From contig CAJPOL010000016.1 of NCBI GenBank assembly GCA_905372265.1, positions 1-27,233 on the forward strand: a stretch of 27,233 nt of DNA, read 5' to 3'. Of this stretch, positions 7,395-16,010 are shown in pieces. The translations under genes were made by a program, and so were the position numbers. Numbering within the stretch: position 1 is the stretch's first letter; each line of letters opens with the position of its first letter. Origin of the DNA: an uncultured Treponema sp. (GTDB taxonomy: Bacteria; Spirochaetota; Spirochaetia; Treponematales; Treponemataceae). The notes beneath the pieces were generated by a model. That model searched no databases, had not been told where the DNA came from, and worked only from the letters and a program-made list of their open reading frames with translations.

Positions 7395-7934
7395 ATGGGA
7401 AAAGATATTGTGCGAAGTACGACGGTTGTTGCCGTAAGACGCAACGGAAAGGTTGCGATGGCCGGAGACGGACAGGTAACAATGGGACAGACTATAATGA
7501 AAGGAAACGCCCGTAAGGTGCGTAAAATTTATGACGGAAAAGTGATGACCGGTTTTGCAGGAGCAACGGCTGATGCTTTTACGCTGCTTGAAAAATTTGA
7601 AGGACGGGTGAAAGAATATAGCGGAGATATAACCCGCGCTGCTGTGGAGCTTGCAAAAGAGTGGCGTACCGACAAAATGCTGAAAAACCTTGAGGCGCTC
7701 CTGCTGGTTGCCGACACAAAGACTATTTTACTTATTTCAGGGAACGGCGATGTTATTGAGCCGCAAGAAGATGTATTAGCTATCGGGTCAGGCGGAAACT
7801 ATGCCTATGCGGCAGCGCTTGCCCTTTTGCGCAACACGGACCTGTCCGCACGAGCTATTGCCGAAAAAAGTTTGGAAATCGCCGGTGAAATTTGTGTGTA
7901 CACCAACGACACTATACATATAGAGGAGTTATAA
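7395..7934 (+). CDS. hslV: ATP-dependent protease subunit HslV (ClpQ)
   Basis: HslV forms the double-ring peptidase chamber of the HslVU protease, with the N-terminal threonine exposed by processing as nucleophile. The sequence around it, STTVVAVRRNGKVAMAGDGQ, matches the HslV N-terminus. The active threonine is therefore the first T of TTVVAV, leaving a propeptide of about eight residues (MGKDIVRS). GFAGATADAFTLLEKFE and the C-terminal YTNDTIHIEEL stretch are also family features. An ATG at 7380 would add five residues. The ATG at 7395 is preferred because GAGG at 7382-7385 is nine bases upstream. The stop overlaps the hslU ATG by one base (TAATG), so the two subunits are translationally coupled. 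It heads the flagellar cluster, downstream of a structured leader with four stem-loops. Confidence 0.95.
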   Translation: MGKDIVRSTTVVAVRRNGKVAMAGDGQVTMGQTIMKGNARKVRKIYDGKVMTGFAGATADAFTLLEKFEGRVKEYSGDITRAAVELAKEWRTDKMLKNLEALLLVADTKTILLISGNGDVIEPQEDVLAIGSGGNYAYAAALALLRNTDLSARAIAEKSLEIAGEICVYTNDTIHIEEL

Positions 7935-9388
7935 TGGCTGTCAACTTGGATGAACTGACCCCGCCGCACATTGTTGCGGAATTGGATAAATATATTATCG
8001 GACAGGCAAAGGCAAAGCGGGCGGTAGCTGTTGCCCTTAGAAACCGTACGCGGCGGCTTAAATTGAGCGAGGATATACGTGAGGAAATAGCGCCTAAAAA
8101 TATTTTGATGATCGGGCCGACCGGCGTCGGAAAAACCGAAATAGCCCGCCGCCTTGCAAAACTTTCGGGCGCTCCTTTTTTGAAAGTTGAAGCGACAAAG
8201 TACACGGAAGTCGGCTATGTCGGCCGCGACGTTGAATCGATGATCCGCGATCTTATGGCTGTCGGCTATTCAATGGTAAAAACCGAAATGCAGGAAACGC
8301 TGAAAGCGCAGGCGGAAAAGAATACGGAAGAAATCTTGCTGGATTTACTGCTGCCGGGTTCAAACAAGCGGAAGCGTCCGCGACGGGAAAACGCGCCCGA
8401 AATACAGCTGCTGGAGGATAAGAGCGGGCAGGAGGACTCGCCGTCCGTGCCGTCTGACGATGCGCAGGAACACAGCGGCGGGGAAGAACAAGGCGATATG
8501 CGGCAGACACGGGAAAAATTCCGCAAAATGCTGAAAGACGGCAAATTTGAAGACCGGATGGTGGAAGTTTCCGTGCAGCAGTCCAATATGCCGAGCTTTG
8601 AAATTTTTGCAGGCGCTTCGAGTATGGAAGACCTTGAATCCGCTATGTCCAATATCAGCAGCATGATTATGGGGGCAGGCAAGAACAGGCGCAAAACGGT
8701 AAGCGTAAAGGATGCCCGTACTGTTATTTTAAACGATCAGCTCGATAAGCTGGTCGATCATGATAAAATTACGGAAGAAGCGAAAGAGCGCGTTGAGCAG
8801 ATGGGAATTATCTTTATCGATGAAATAGATAAAGTTGCCTCTAAAAATGAGCGGAGCAGCGGAGTCGATGTTTCGCGCGAGGGCGTTCAGCGTGATATTT
8901 TGCCCATTGTGGAGGGCTCAAAAGTCAATACGAAATTCGGAATGGTCGATACCCGCCATATTTTATTCATTGCTGCCGGCGCTTTCAGTATTTCAAAGCC
9001 GAGCGACCTTATCCCTGAATTTCAAGGCCGTTTTCCGCTCCGCGTGGAATTGGAATCCCTTCATATGGAAGATTTTAAGCGGATTTTGCTTGAACCGAAA
9101 AATGCGCTGACAAAGCAATACAAAGAGTTACTCGCTACGGAAGGCGTAACCGTTATTTTTAAGGAAGAAGCTATCGATAGGATGAGCAGTCTTGCCGCCG
9201 AGGTAAATGCAAGCATGGAGAATATCGGGGCGCGGCGGCTGCATACGATCATGGAAATGCTCCTTGAAGATATTTCATTTAATGCAAGCCAAATGGAGGG
9301 GCAAACAGTGGAAATAGACTGCGCGTATGTTGATGAACGTTTAAAAGATATCGTGCAAAATCAAGATTTATCACGGTATATCTTATAA
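7934..9388 (+). CDS. hslU: ATP-dependent protease ATPase subunit HslU (ClpY)
   Basis: HslU is the AAA+ hexameric unfoldase that feeds substrates into HslV. From the ATG at 7934, preceded by GAGGAG, it has 484 residues. Walker A is GPTGVGKT at 61-68, the pore loop GYVG is near 94-97, Walker B is IIFIDEIDK near 292-300, GRFP is near 365-368, and sensor 2 GARRL is near 432-436. The C-terminus is DLSRYIL, the tail that docks into HslV pockets on activation. The inserted I domain (about 110-250) contains a long polar, acidic low-complexity stretch near 142-195. This makes the protein some 40 residues longer than E. coli HslU. An ATG 42 bases upstream, inside hslV, has no suitable binding site. There is an 82-base gap to flgB with no terminator, so transcription into the flagellar genes is likely. 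Confidence 0.96.
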   Translation: MAVNLDELTPPHIVAELDKYIIGQAKAKRAVAVALRNRTRRLKLSEDIREEIAPKNILMIGPTGVGKTEIARRLAKLSGAPFLKVEATKYTEVGYVGRDVESMIRDLMAVGYSMVKTEMQETLKAQAEKNTEEILLDLLLPGSNKRKRPRRENAPEIQLLEDKSGQEDSPSVPSDDAQEHSGGEEQGDMRQTREKFRKMLKDGKFEDRMVEVSVQQSNMPSFEIFAGASSMEDLESAMSNISSMIMGAGKNRRKTVSVKDARTVILNDQLDKLVDHDKITEEAKERVEQMGIIFIDEIDKVASKNERSSGVDVSREGVQRDILPIVEGSKVNTKFGMVDTRHILFIAAGAFSISKPSDLIPEFQGRFPLRVELESLHMEDFKRILLEPKNALTKQYKELLATEGVTVIFKEEAIDRMSSLAAEVNASMENIGARRLHTIMEMLLEDISFNASQMEGQTVEIDCAYVDERLKDIVQNQDLSRYIL

Positions 9389-9431
9389 ATAGAACTCAAG
9401 CAAATTTTTTTAATGCCGATAAAAAAGAGAA

Positions 9432-9447
9432 GGATTTATAAAAATCC
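9432..9447. other. Small hairpin between hslU and flgB
   Basis: GGATTT (9432-9437) pairs with AAATCC (9442-9447), with possible outer pairing of GCC (9415-9417) and GGC (9448-9450). It lies about 12 bases before the flgB ribosome binding site. It has no following T-run and may be an mRNA processing or translation-control structure, or chance. Confidence 0.25.
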
Positions 9448-9470
9448 GGCAAAATTTGTAAGGAGTTGAG

Positions 9471-9890
9471 ATGCATATTAACAGCTTTCAAAAAACAGTT
9501 GACCTTTTACACCGTGCGCTTGACGTCAATGCGCTCCGGTATACCGTTTCGGCAAATAATCTCGCGAATGCGGAAGTGCCGGGTTTTAAACGGACATCCG
9601 TGAATTTTGAAACAGAATTAAAACGTGCGCTCGATTCCGAAAAACGTGCGAAGGGGCAGTTTCAGTTAGAGGTTTCCGAACCGGAACACATTAAGTCGGA
9701 CGGTGTTATTGATTACCGTACCGTTTCCCCGCGTAGGGTGCTGGATTACCTTACCACAATGAACGCAAACGGCAGTAATGTCGATGCGGAAGAAGAAGCA
9801 ATGGCTGTTTTGAAAGTGCAGATGCAGTATCAGCTGCTCAGTCAGATGGCAGGATTTCAGTACAGCCAGGTACAGTCGGTATTAAAATAA
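9471..9890 (+). CDS. flgB: Flagellar proximal rod protein FlgB
   Basis: FlgB is a rod component that sits between the MS ring/FliE and the rest of the rod of the periplasmic flagellum. It is exported through the flagellar type III apparatus, so no Sec signal is expected or seen. The 139-residue protein has the conserved N-terminal rod motif SANNLANAEVPGFKR near residues 27-41 and the C-terminal helix MAVLKVQMQYQLLSQM. AAGGAG upstream of the ATG supports the start. It opens the flagellar block and is followed by flgC after 11 bases. Confidence 0.96.
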   Translation: MHINSFQKTVDLLHRALDVNALRYTVSANNLANAEVPGFKRTSVNFETELKRALDSEKRAKGQFQLEVSEPEHIKSDGVIDYRTVSPRRVLDYLTTMNANGSNVDAEEEAMAVLKVQMQYQLLSQMAGFQYSQVQSVLK

Positions 9891-9901
9891 GGAGCGAGTA
9901 G

Positions 9902-10357
9902 ATGGGTATTTTCAGCAGTATCAACATTGCAGCGACAGGGCTCAGCGCCGAACGGTTACGGACGGACGTTATTTCAAATAATATTGCGAACGCTTCCACC
10001 ACCAGCACGCAGGAGGGCGGCTATTTCCGCCGGAGCCGTGTTGTTTTTTCACAGCGTAAAGAAGGCGTTGATTGGCGGCTTCCTTTTACCGATCCTGCAA
10101 TGGATAGAGGCGTCGGCACCGGCGTACGGGTTGTCGGCATTGAAAAAGATAATACCGAACCACGCCTTGTCCACGATCCGAGTCATCCTCATGCTATTTT
10201 ATCGGGACCGCGTGAGGGATATGTCGAATATCCGAATATTAACATCGTAACGGAGATGGTTGACCTCATTTCCGCTTCCCGCGCATATGAAGCGAATGCA
10301 GCCGTTATTCAGGGCTCAAAAGAAATGTTTCAGCGGGCGCTTGAAATCGGCCGTTAG
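9902..10357 (+). CDS. flgC: Flagellar proximal rod protein FlgC
   Basis: FlgC polymerises onto FlgB to build the proximal rod. The protein of 151 residues starts MGIFSSINIAATGLSAERLR and contains the rod/hook family signature VISNNIANASTTST near residues 23-36. The C-terminus has NINIVTEMVDLISASRAYEAN, the usual distal motif of this family. AAGGAG at 9890-9895 overlaps the end of flgB and serves as ribosome binding site, consistent with one operon. Confidence 0.96.
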   Translation: MGIFSSINIAATGLSAERLRTDVISNNIANASTTSTQEGGYFRRSRVVFSQRKEGVDWRLPFTDPAMDRGVGTGVRVVGIEKDNTEPRLVHDPSHPHAILSGPREGYVEYPNINIVTEMVDLISASRAYEANAAVIQGSKEMFQRALEIGR

Positions 10358-10397
10358 GCGGCACGAGTATTTTTAGTACGCTATATAAGGAGCAGTG

Positions 10398-10760
10398 ATG
10401 ATGGTTGCAAATCTTGCGCATGTGTATAAAGTTCCGGCCTTAATGAAAGTACCGGCAATAGACCCGATCGGTGTTGACAATTTTCGAAGCAGAATGGTTT
10501 CGGATACCGATCTTATTGATACTGCGGTAAATAAAAAGGCAATGAGTTTTGAACAAACGCTTCTCAAAGCCTTTGACGAAGTAAATGCAAAACAGCAGCG
10601 CACTACCGCACTGAGCGAACAAATGATTGTCGATCCTGAGTCGGTTGATGTGCATGATATTACTATGGCAATGGCTGAGGCGGGGATGTCGCTGAAAATT
10701 GCGCAAACCTTAATAGACCGTGTAGTAAAGAGCTGGAATGATATTACCATAACTCGGTAG
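10398..10760 (+). CDS. fliE: Flagellar hook-basal body protein FliE
   Basis: FliE is the small adapter linking the MS ring to the proximal rod and is needed early for export. Its 120 residues include the conserved core FEQTLLKAFDEVNAKQQ and the C-terminal pattern DVHDITMAMAEAGMSLKIAQTLIDRVVKSWNDI, which closely follows other FliE proteins. AAGGAG ends five bases before the ATG at 10398. A second ATG follows directly at 10401 and a GTG precedes at 10395, so the exact start may vary by a codon. It lies between flgC and fliF in the standard spirochaete order. Confidence 0.95.
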   Translation: MMVANLAHVYKVPALMKVPAIDPIGVDNFRSRMVSDTDLIDTAVNKKAMSFEQTLLKAFDEVNAKQQRTTALSEQMIVDPESVDVHDITMAMAEAGMSLKIAQTLIDRVVKSWNDITITR

Positions 10761-10827
10761 TACGGAAATATACTAAGAACTGTTATAATCATTGTTGTAG
10801 CAGGTTCGTTCTGTAAGGGGAGGACAC

Positions 10828-12531
10828 ATGAACGAATGGGTAAAAAAAACACTAGCGCAAATTAAGACGCTTTGGACAAAGTGGACGCCGATCCAAAAAG
10901 GCATTTTGGCAGCTGTTGTAATTGCGGCAGTTGCCATCGTGGTTTTGCTTACATCGTGGTCGGCGAAGCCCTCTCTTGTGGCGCTTATCGATACGCCGGT
11001 AACGGATGAAGCTCAGCGGGAACGGATTATCTTACGTCTCAATGAAGAAAACGTTCGGGCAACCGTTTCACAAGCAGGCCTCATTTCGGTTAAAGATGAG
11101 CAAACTGCTCGGAAAATGCGCGCTATTCTTTTGCGTGAAGATCTCATTCCGAAAAATACCGATCCGTGGGATTTATTTGACGTTGAGCGCTGGACACGCA
11201 CTGATTTTGAACGGAACATCGACATCCGTCGCGCTGTTATCGAAGAAGTGCGTAAGCATATCAAAGCATTGGATGATATCGATGATGCAAGTGTTGTGGT
11301 TAATTTACGGCAAGATAAACTTTTTAAATCCGAAGAAAACCCGGTAACAGCCAGCGTTATCCTCTATCCCAAACCCGGCAGTGACATAGCTAAAAATCCC
11401 AAAAAAGTGGAAGGTATTCAAAAGCTCTTAAAGTACGCTGTTGAAGGCCTTTCAGATGATAATATCACCATTGCCGATAATGAAGGCACTATCCTCAATG
11501 ACTTTGCCGGCATGAAAGATTTTGACCGCTTATCGCTCATTGAAAAACAGCAAAAACTTATCGCTAAGCTGGAAACGCAGTATGAGGCAAAGATCCGCCG
11601 TGCGCTGCAAACCACCTACGGAACCGATCGTGTGCGCGATTTGAGCATAAAGATTGAAATGGATATGTCGGAAAAAACGTCTGAAACCATTGATTACCGG
11701 CCGTTCGTTTTAAAGCCGGATAACACCAGCACCCCGTATGATGACTCCGAAATCCGCCCGTCGGTAACGGTTTCTTCCGAAACGGCTACAACAACCTATA
11801 CGGGAACGGGCTTTGATCCTGAAGGTCCGTCGGGACCGGAAGGCAATACGCCGCCCTCTTACCGCGACAGCAGCAATATCTACGGTTCAACCACGCAGTC
11901 GATCGTCAAAACAAACGAGAAAGTAGGCCAACAGACGACCTCGGAAATCGTTAGCCCTGAGATGGGGCGGCGTACCGTGTCGGTCAATATTGACGGCCGA
12001 TGGGAGAAGAAAAAAGACGATAACGGTAACGTGATTGTCAAAGACGGCAAAATAGAACGCGAATACTTTCCGATACCTGATGAAGAGCGGCTCAAAGCCG
12101 AACAGCTGGTAAAGGATGCCATCGGATTTGATGCCCAGCGCAACGATTCGGTGAACGTATTGAATATACAGTTTGACCGGACGGCGGAATTCGCCGAAGA
12201 AGACGGCGCCTATTTTAAGGCGGTACAGCGGCAGCGGGTTATTCTGATTACATTATCCGGATTGGCGCTTCTTTTGCTCCTCTTCATTATTTACCGCGTA
12301 TACAGCCGTGAACGGGAACGGAGAAAGCGGCTGCGCGAAGAAGAATTATTACGCCAGCATCAGCTGGAGCGCGAAAAAGCGCTCTGGGAAGCGGAACAGG
12401 CCGGTATGGAAGTTTCAATGTCGGTAGAAGAAATGAAGCGTCGCGAACTTTTGGAAAATGTTGTAAGCACTGCGCGTGAACATCCTGAAGATGTTGCATT
12501 GTTGCTGCGCACATGGTTGATGGAGGAATAG
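10828..12531 (+). CDS. fliF: Flagellar MS-ring protein FliF
   Basis: FliF builds the MS ring in the inner membrane, the platform for rod, switch and export gate. The 567-residue length is typical. A first transmembrane helix lies near residues 25-44 (GILAAVVIAAVAIVVLL) and a second near 471-488 (VILITLSGLALLLLLFII). Between them is the periplasmic ring-building region with the YscJ/FliF motif (DPWDLFDVERWTRTDFE), and a proline/serine/threonine-rich stretch near 290-360. The cytoplasmic tail is highly charged and ends with ENVVSTAREHPEDVALLLRTWL, the segment that binds the FliG N-domain. AAGGGGAGG precedes the ATG. The fliG gene follows after one base. Confidence 0.97.
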   Translation: MNEWVKKTLAQIKTLWTKWTPIQKGILAAVVIAAVAIVVLLTSWSAKPSLVALIDTPVTDEAQRERIILRLNEENVRATVSQAGLISVKDEQTARKMRAILLREDLIPKNTDPWDLFDVERWTRTDFERNIDIRRAVIEEVRKHIKALDDIDDASVVVNLRQDKLFKSEENPVTASVILYPKPGSDIAKNPKKVEGIQKLLKYAVEGLSDDNITIADNEGTILNDFAGMKDFDRLSLIEKQQKLIAKLETQYEAKIRRALQTTYGTDRVRDLSIKIEMDMSEKTSETIDYRPFVLKPDNTSTPYDDSEIRPSVTVSSETATTTYTGTGFDPEGPSGPEGNTPPSYRDSSNIYGSTTQSIVKTNEKVGQQTTSEIVSPEMGRRTVSVNIDGRWEKKKDDNGNVIVKDGKIEREYFPIPDEERLKAEQLVKDAIGFDAQRNDSVNVLNIQFDRTAEFAEEDGAYFKAVQRQRVILITLSGLALLLLLFIIYRVYSRERERRKRLREEELLRQHQLEREKALWEAEQAGMEVSMSVEEMKRRELLENVVSTAREHPEDVALLLRTWLMEE

Positions 12532-12532
12532 T

Positions 12533-13594
12533 ATGGCAGTAGCACCGGCAAAAGAAAAGAATAATGCTGCAGGCGGAAAAAAACCTAAGGACGTAAAATC
12601 GTTAAACGGACGGCAGAAAGCAGCCATCTTTTTAGTATCTGTTGGGGAGGAAATTTCCGCTAAAATAATGGAACAGCTGCGCGAAGATGAAATTGAAAAA
12701 CTGGTTTTTGAAATCGCCCGTACCGAAACCGTTGAATCCGAATTAAAAGAAGCGGTTTTGCAGGAATTTCAGGACTTGATGTCCGCCCAGAACTTTATCA
12801 CCACCGGCGGTATCGACTATGCGCGCGGTCTCTTGGAAAAATCCTTAGGCAGCCAGAAAGCGATCGAGGTAATCAACCGGCTCACCAGTTCGTTACAAGT
12901 ACGGCCGTTTGACTTTATCCGCCGAACCGATCCGGCGCACCTCCTCAACTTTATTCAGCAGGAGCACCCGCAGACTATCGCGCTTATCCTCGCCTATCTG
13001 GAGCCCCAAAAGGCATCGGTCATTCTGCAAAACCTGCCCGATGAAATCCAGAGTGATGTCGCTCGCCGTATTGCAACGATGGATAGAACATCGCCGGATG
13101 TTCTCCGTGAGGTTGAACGGGTACTTGAAAAGAAACTGTCTACTCTGTCCAGCGAAGATTATACTGCTGCAGGCGGCGTTGAAAGCATTGTTGAAATTCT
13201 CAACTTGGTAGACCGCTCTTCTGAAAAGTCTATTATCGAATCGCTTGAAGATAAAGACCCCGATCTCGCAGAGGAAATCAAGAAACGGATGTTCGTATTC
13301 GAAGATATCGTTATGCTTGACGACCGCGCTATTCAGTCTGTTCTGCGTGAAGTTAATCAGGATGAACTTGCAAAAGCGCTTAAAATTGTCGATGTTGAAG
13401 TACAGGATAAGATATTCAGAAATATGTCTAAGCGTGCGGGCGCTATGCTGAAAGAGGCAATGGAATATATGCCTCCGACCCGTTTGAAAGATGTTGAAGA
13501 GGCGCAGCAAAAGATTGTTTCGATTATTCGGCATCTCGAAGATAGCGGTGATATTGTTATTGCCCGATCCAATGAAGACGAGATGATTGTATAG
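12533..13594 (+). CDS. fliG: Flagellar motor switch protein FliG (probably FliG2 type)
   Basis: FliG is the rotor protein of the C ring. Its N domain binds FliF, and its C domain contacts the stator to create torque. The 353 residues show the N domain after a lysine-rich lead (about 25-110), the EHPQ motif at 144-147, GG at 214-215 in the hinge, MFVF at 253-256, and the charged torque helix region LDDRAIQSVLREVNQDELAKALK. A GGAGG in the end of fliF serves the ATG. Spirochaetes generally carry two fliG genes, and the copy in the flgB operon is usually called FliG2, the one essential for rotation. That assignment here rests on position alone. Confidence 0.96.
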   Translation: MAVAPAKEKNNAAGGKKPKDVKSLNGRQKAAIFLVSVGEEISAKIMEQLREDEIEKLVFEIARTETVESELKEAVLQEFQDLMSAQNFITTGGIDYARGLLEKSLGSQKAIEVINRLTSSLQVRPFDFIRRTDPAHLLNFIQQEHPQTIALILAYLEPQKASVILQNLPDEIQSDVARRIATMDRTSPDVLREVERVLEKKLSTLSSEDYTAAGGVESIVEILNLVDRSSEKSIIESLEDKDPDLAEEIKKRMFVFEDIVMLDDRAIQSVLREVNQDELAKALKIVDVEVQDKIFRNMSKRAGAMLKEAMEYMPPTRLKDVEEAQQKIVSIIRHLEDSGDIVIARSNEDEMIV

Positions 13595-13628
13595 GATAGG
13601 TATTCCTGTACAAAAGGAGATTCTGAAA

Positions 13629-14567
13629 GTGGCCAAAAATATTTTTCGTAATTTTGAAGTGAAAAACCTCAGCGATGATCTCGTCCTTACGCTCAGTAAG
13701 ACTTTTGAACCGGAAGCTGTTGTAGAAGAAGTTGAAGACGAACCGGTACAAGAAGGCCCTACGCTTGAAGAACTCAAACAGGAAGCGGAGCAGTTCAAAC
13801 GCGAGTGGGAAGCCGAAAAAGCGCAAATGATCGCCGATGCAAAACGCGAAGCGGAAGAGATTATTGAAAACGCAAAAAAAACTGCCGAGGAAGAAACAAA
13901 ACGGCAGCTTGACGCTTCACAAGCCGAAGTTCAAAAGGCGCATGAGCAGGCTGAAGCGATTGTTACGGAAGCGGATAAAAAAGCAACGGAGATTGTAACC
14001 AACGCAGAACAGACGGAAGCTGCAACGAAGAAAAAGGCCTTTACCGAAGGATTTGATGCAGGCCGCGAGGACGGTTTTAAGGAAGGCAAAACCGAAGTAA
14101 CCCGTTTAATTGAGCGCCTGCATACTATGATTGAGCGCACAATGGATAAGCGGGAAGAAATTCTCGCCGAAACGGAACAGCAAATTATAGATTTGGTGAT
14201 TCTGATGACCCGCAAAGTCGTCAAAGTCATTTCCGAGAATCAGCGGAATGTCGTTTCTTCAAATATTGTTCATGCGCTGCGTAAAGTAAAAGGCCGGGCG
14301 GATGTTATCCTGCGGGTCAATCTTGCCGATGTCGGATTAACTACGGAGCATATCAAAGATTTCCTCAATGCTGCAGAAAATATTAAAAACATTACGGTTG
14401 TTGAGGATCTCAGTGTTGATGCGGGCGGCTGTATTATCGAAACCGATTTCGGTTCGGTGGATGCGCGTATTGCCTCTCAGCTGCATGAGCTTGAACAGCG
14501 GGTGCTTGAAATTTCTCCGATTAAAACGCGCACCGTTTCCGCCGATAATCAGGCGCATTCCCATTAG
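13629..14567 (+). CDS. fliH: Flagellar export ATPase regulator FliH
   Basis: FliH dimers hold the FliI ATPase at the export gate and restrain its activity. In spirochaetes they form the spokes of the export cage. The protein (312 residues) begins at a GTG, with AAGGAG ending nine bases upstream. A TTG-initiated version from 13587 would overlap fliG and has no binding site, so it is rejected. Residues about 45-150 form a Glu/Ala/Lys-rich coiled coil with many AEx repeats. This is followed by FTEGFDAGREDGFKEGK and a C-terminal FliH domain related to the V-ATPase E subunit. The C-terminus has GGCIIETDFGSVDARIASQL, a family hallmark. The fliI ATG comes three bases after the stop. Confidence 0.94.
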   Translation: MAKNIFRNFEVKNLSDDLVLTLSKTFEPEAVVEEVEDEPVQEGPTLEELKQEAEQFKREWEAEKAQMIADAKREAEEIIENAKKTAEEETKRQLDASQAEVQKAHEQAEAIVTEADKKATEIVTNAEQTEAATKKKAFTEGFDAGREDGFKEGKTEVTRLIERLHTMIERTMDKREEILAETEQQIIDLVILMTRKVVKVISENQRNVVSSNIVHALRKVKGRADVILRVNLADVGLTTEHIKDFLNAAENIKNITVVEDLSVDAGGCIIETDFGSVDARIASQLHELEQRVLEISPIKTRTVSADNQAHSH

Positions 14568-14570
14568 CAT

Positions 14571-16010
14571 ATGGCTGATATTTTTGATAAATATCTTGAT
14601 GCCGTTAAGGAAACGGAGCCGATTAAACACACCGGCTCCGTTACCCGTGTTCAGGGGTTGCTGATTGAAAGTCTCGGCCCGCAAGCCTCTGTCGGCGAGC
14701 TCTGCCGCATCGTTATCAAAAAGAATAACCAAAGTCTCATTGCCGAAGTAATCGGCTTAAACGGAAAAACCGTACAGCTGATGACCTACGAAGCGTTTGA
14801 CGGTATCGAAATCGGATGCGAGGTTATCGCAAGCGGAATGATGCTGTCCGTTCCGGTCGGGTCGGTATTGCTCGGGCGCGTACTTGATTCGCTGGGGAAA
14901 GCGGCAGACGGCAAACAAGAGCCCTATTCCCCGTTCCGTTATCCGATTTTAGCGCCGCCGCCTGATCCTATGGAACGGCGCCCGATAAAAGACCGTATTG
15001 TAACCGGCATCCGCGCTGTTGATGCGCTGCTTGCAGTCGGCAGAGGTCAGCGTGTCGGTATATTTGCAGGTTCCGGTATCGGTAAATCAACCATGATGGG
15101 TATGATTGCGCGGAACACCAACGCCGATGTCAACGTTATTGCGTTAATCGGCGAACGCGGGCGCGAAGTAACCGATTTCTTGGAACACGACCTTGGTCCG
15201 GAGGGCTTAAAACGTTCGGTCGTTATAACGGCGACGTCGGACACCAGCCCGCTTGCGCGCGTCCGCGGCGCTTATACGGCAACAGCAATCGCTGAGTATT
15301 TTAGGGATCAGGGAAAAGACGTCATGCTCCTTTTCGATTCGGTAACACGCTTTGCGAAAGCACAGCGGGAAATCAGTCTTGCAATTGGAGAACCTCCTGC
15401 AGCCCGCGGCTATACACCGACTGTTTTTGAGGTGTTGCCGAAGCTGCTTGAGCGGAGCGGTACCGCCGCGGAAGGTTCCATTACCGGCTTTTATACGGTG
15501 CTGGTTGACGGCGATGATGTGGATGAGCCGATTTCAGATGCGGTGCGCGGTATCTTGGATGGTCATATCCTGCTCAGCAGAAAGCTCGCGCAGCGCGGGC
15601 ACTATCCTGCTATTGACGTACTCGGCAGTATCTCCCGTTTGGCAAATCGTGTAACCGGTGAATGCAGTAAAAAAGCGGCTCAGTACATGCGCCGTCTTAT
15701 GGCGGACTATGCTGAGGCGGAAGACCTGATTCAGGTAGGCGCCTATCAAAAAGGTACCAACCCTGCCATTGATGAAGCGATTGATCATCATGATAAAATT
15801 CAGACCTTTTTGCAGCAGGAGGTTAATGATCCCGCTCCCATCGAAAAAACGCTGGAACAGTTAAGCAGCATTACCCATATCGACATACCGCAAACGGAAT
15901 GCTGTCAATCGGGATTAGGTGCGGCATATAAGTATCTTATGCCGTCGGAGGCGGCCGGATTGTATAAAAGTCAGCAAGAACAACGCCCCGCTGCCGATAG
16001 CCACGTATGA
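14571..16010 (+). CDS. fliI: Flagellum-specific export ATPase FliI
   Basis: FliI is the hexameric ATPase of the flagellar type III secretion apparatus. It has 479 residues. Walker A is AGSGIGKST at 166-174, Walker B is VMLLFDSVTR near 251-260, and GERGREV near 194-200 is the catalytic glutamate region shared with F1 beta subunits. The conserved PPPDPMERRPI linker lies near 129-139. No clear ribosome binding site precedes the ATG, so translation probably relies on coupling to fliH, three bases upstream. The stop overlaps the fliJ ATG by four bases. Confidence 0.97.
   Translation: MADIFDKYLDAVKETEPIKHTGSVTRVQGLLIESLGPQASVGELCRIVIKKNNQSLIAEVIGLNGKTVQLMTYEAFDGIEIGCEVIASGMMLSVPVGSVLLGRVLDSLGKAADGKQEPYSPFRYPILAPPPDPMERRPIKDRIVTGIRAVDALLAVGRGQRVGIFAGSGIGKSTMMGMIARNTNADVNVIALIGERGREVTDFLEHDLGPEGLKRSVVITATSDTSPLARVRGAYTATAIAEYFRDQGKDVMLLFDSVTRFAKAQREISLAIGEPPAARGYTPTVFEVLPKLLERSGTAAEGSITGFYTVLVDGDDVDEPISDAVRGILDGHILLSRKLAQRGHYPAIDVLGSISRLANRVTGECSKKAAQYMRRLMADYAEAEDLIQVGAYQKGTNPAIDEAIDHHDKIQTFLQQEVNDPAPIEKTLEQLSSITHIDIPQTECCQSGLGAAYKYLMPSEAAGLYKSQQEQRPAADSHV

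Noticed and set aside
7892..7933. An upstream ATG that would extend HslU by 14 residues
   Set aside because: It lies inside hslV without a binding site; the ATG at 7934 has GAGGAG before it and gives the standard N-terminus.
13587..13628. A TTG-initiated longer FliH
   Set aside because: It overlaps the end of fliG, has no binding site, and the GTG at 13629 is well placed after AAGGAG.
12893..13798. A 301-codon minus-strand open frame opposite fliG and fliH
   Set aside because: It is antisense to two well-supported flagellar genes, has no recognisable motif, and its composition is that of a reversed coding strand.
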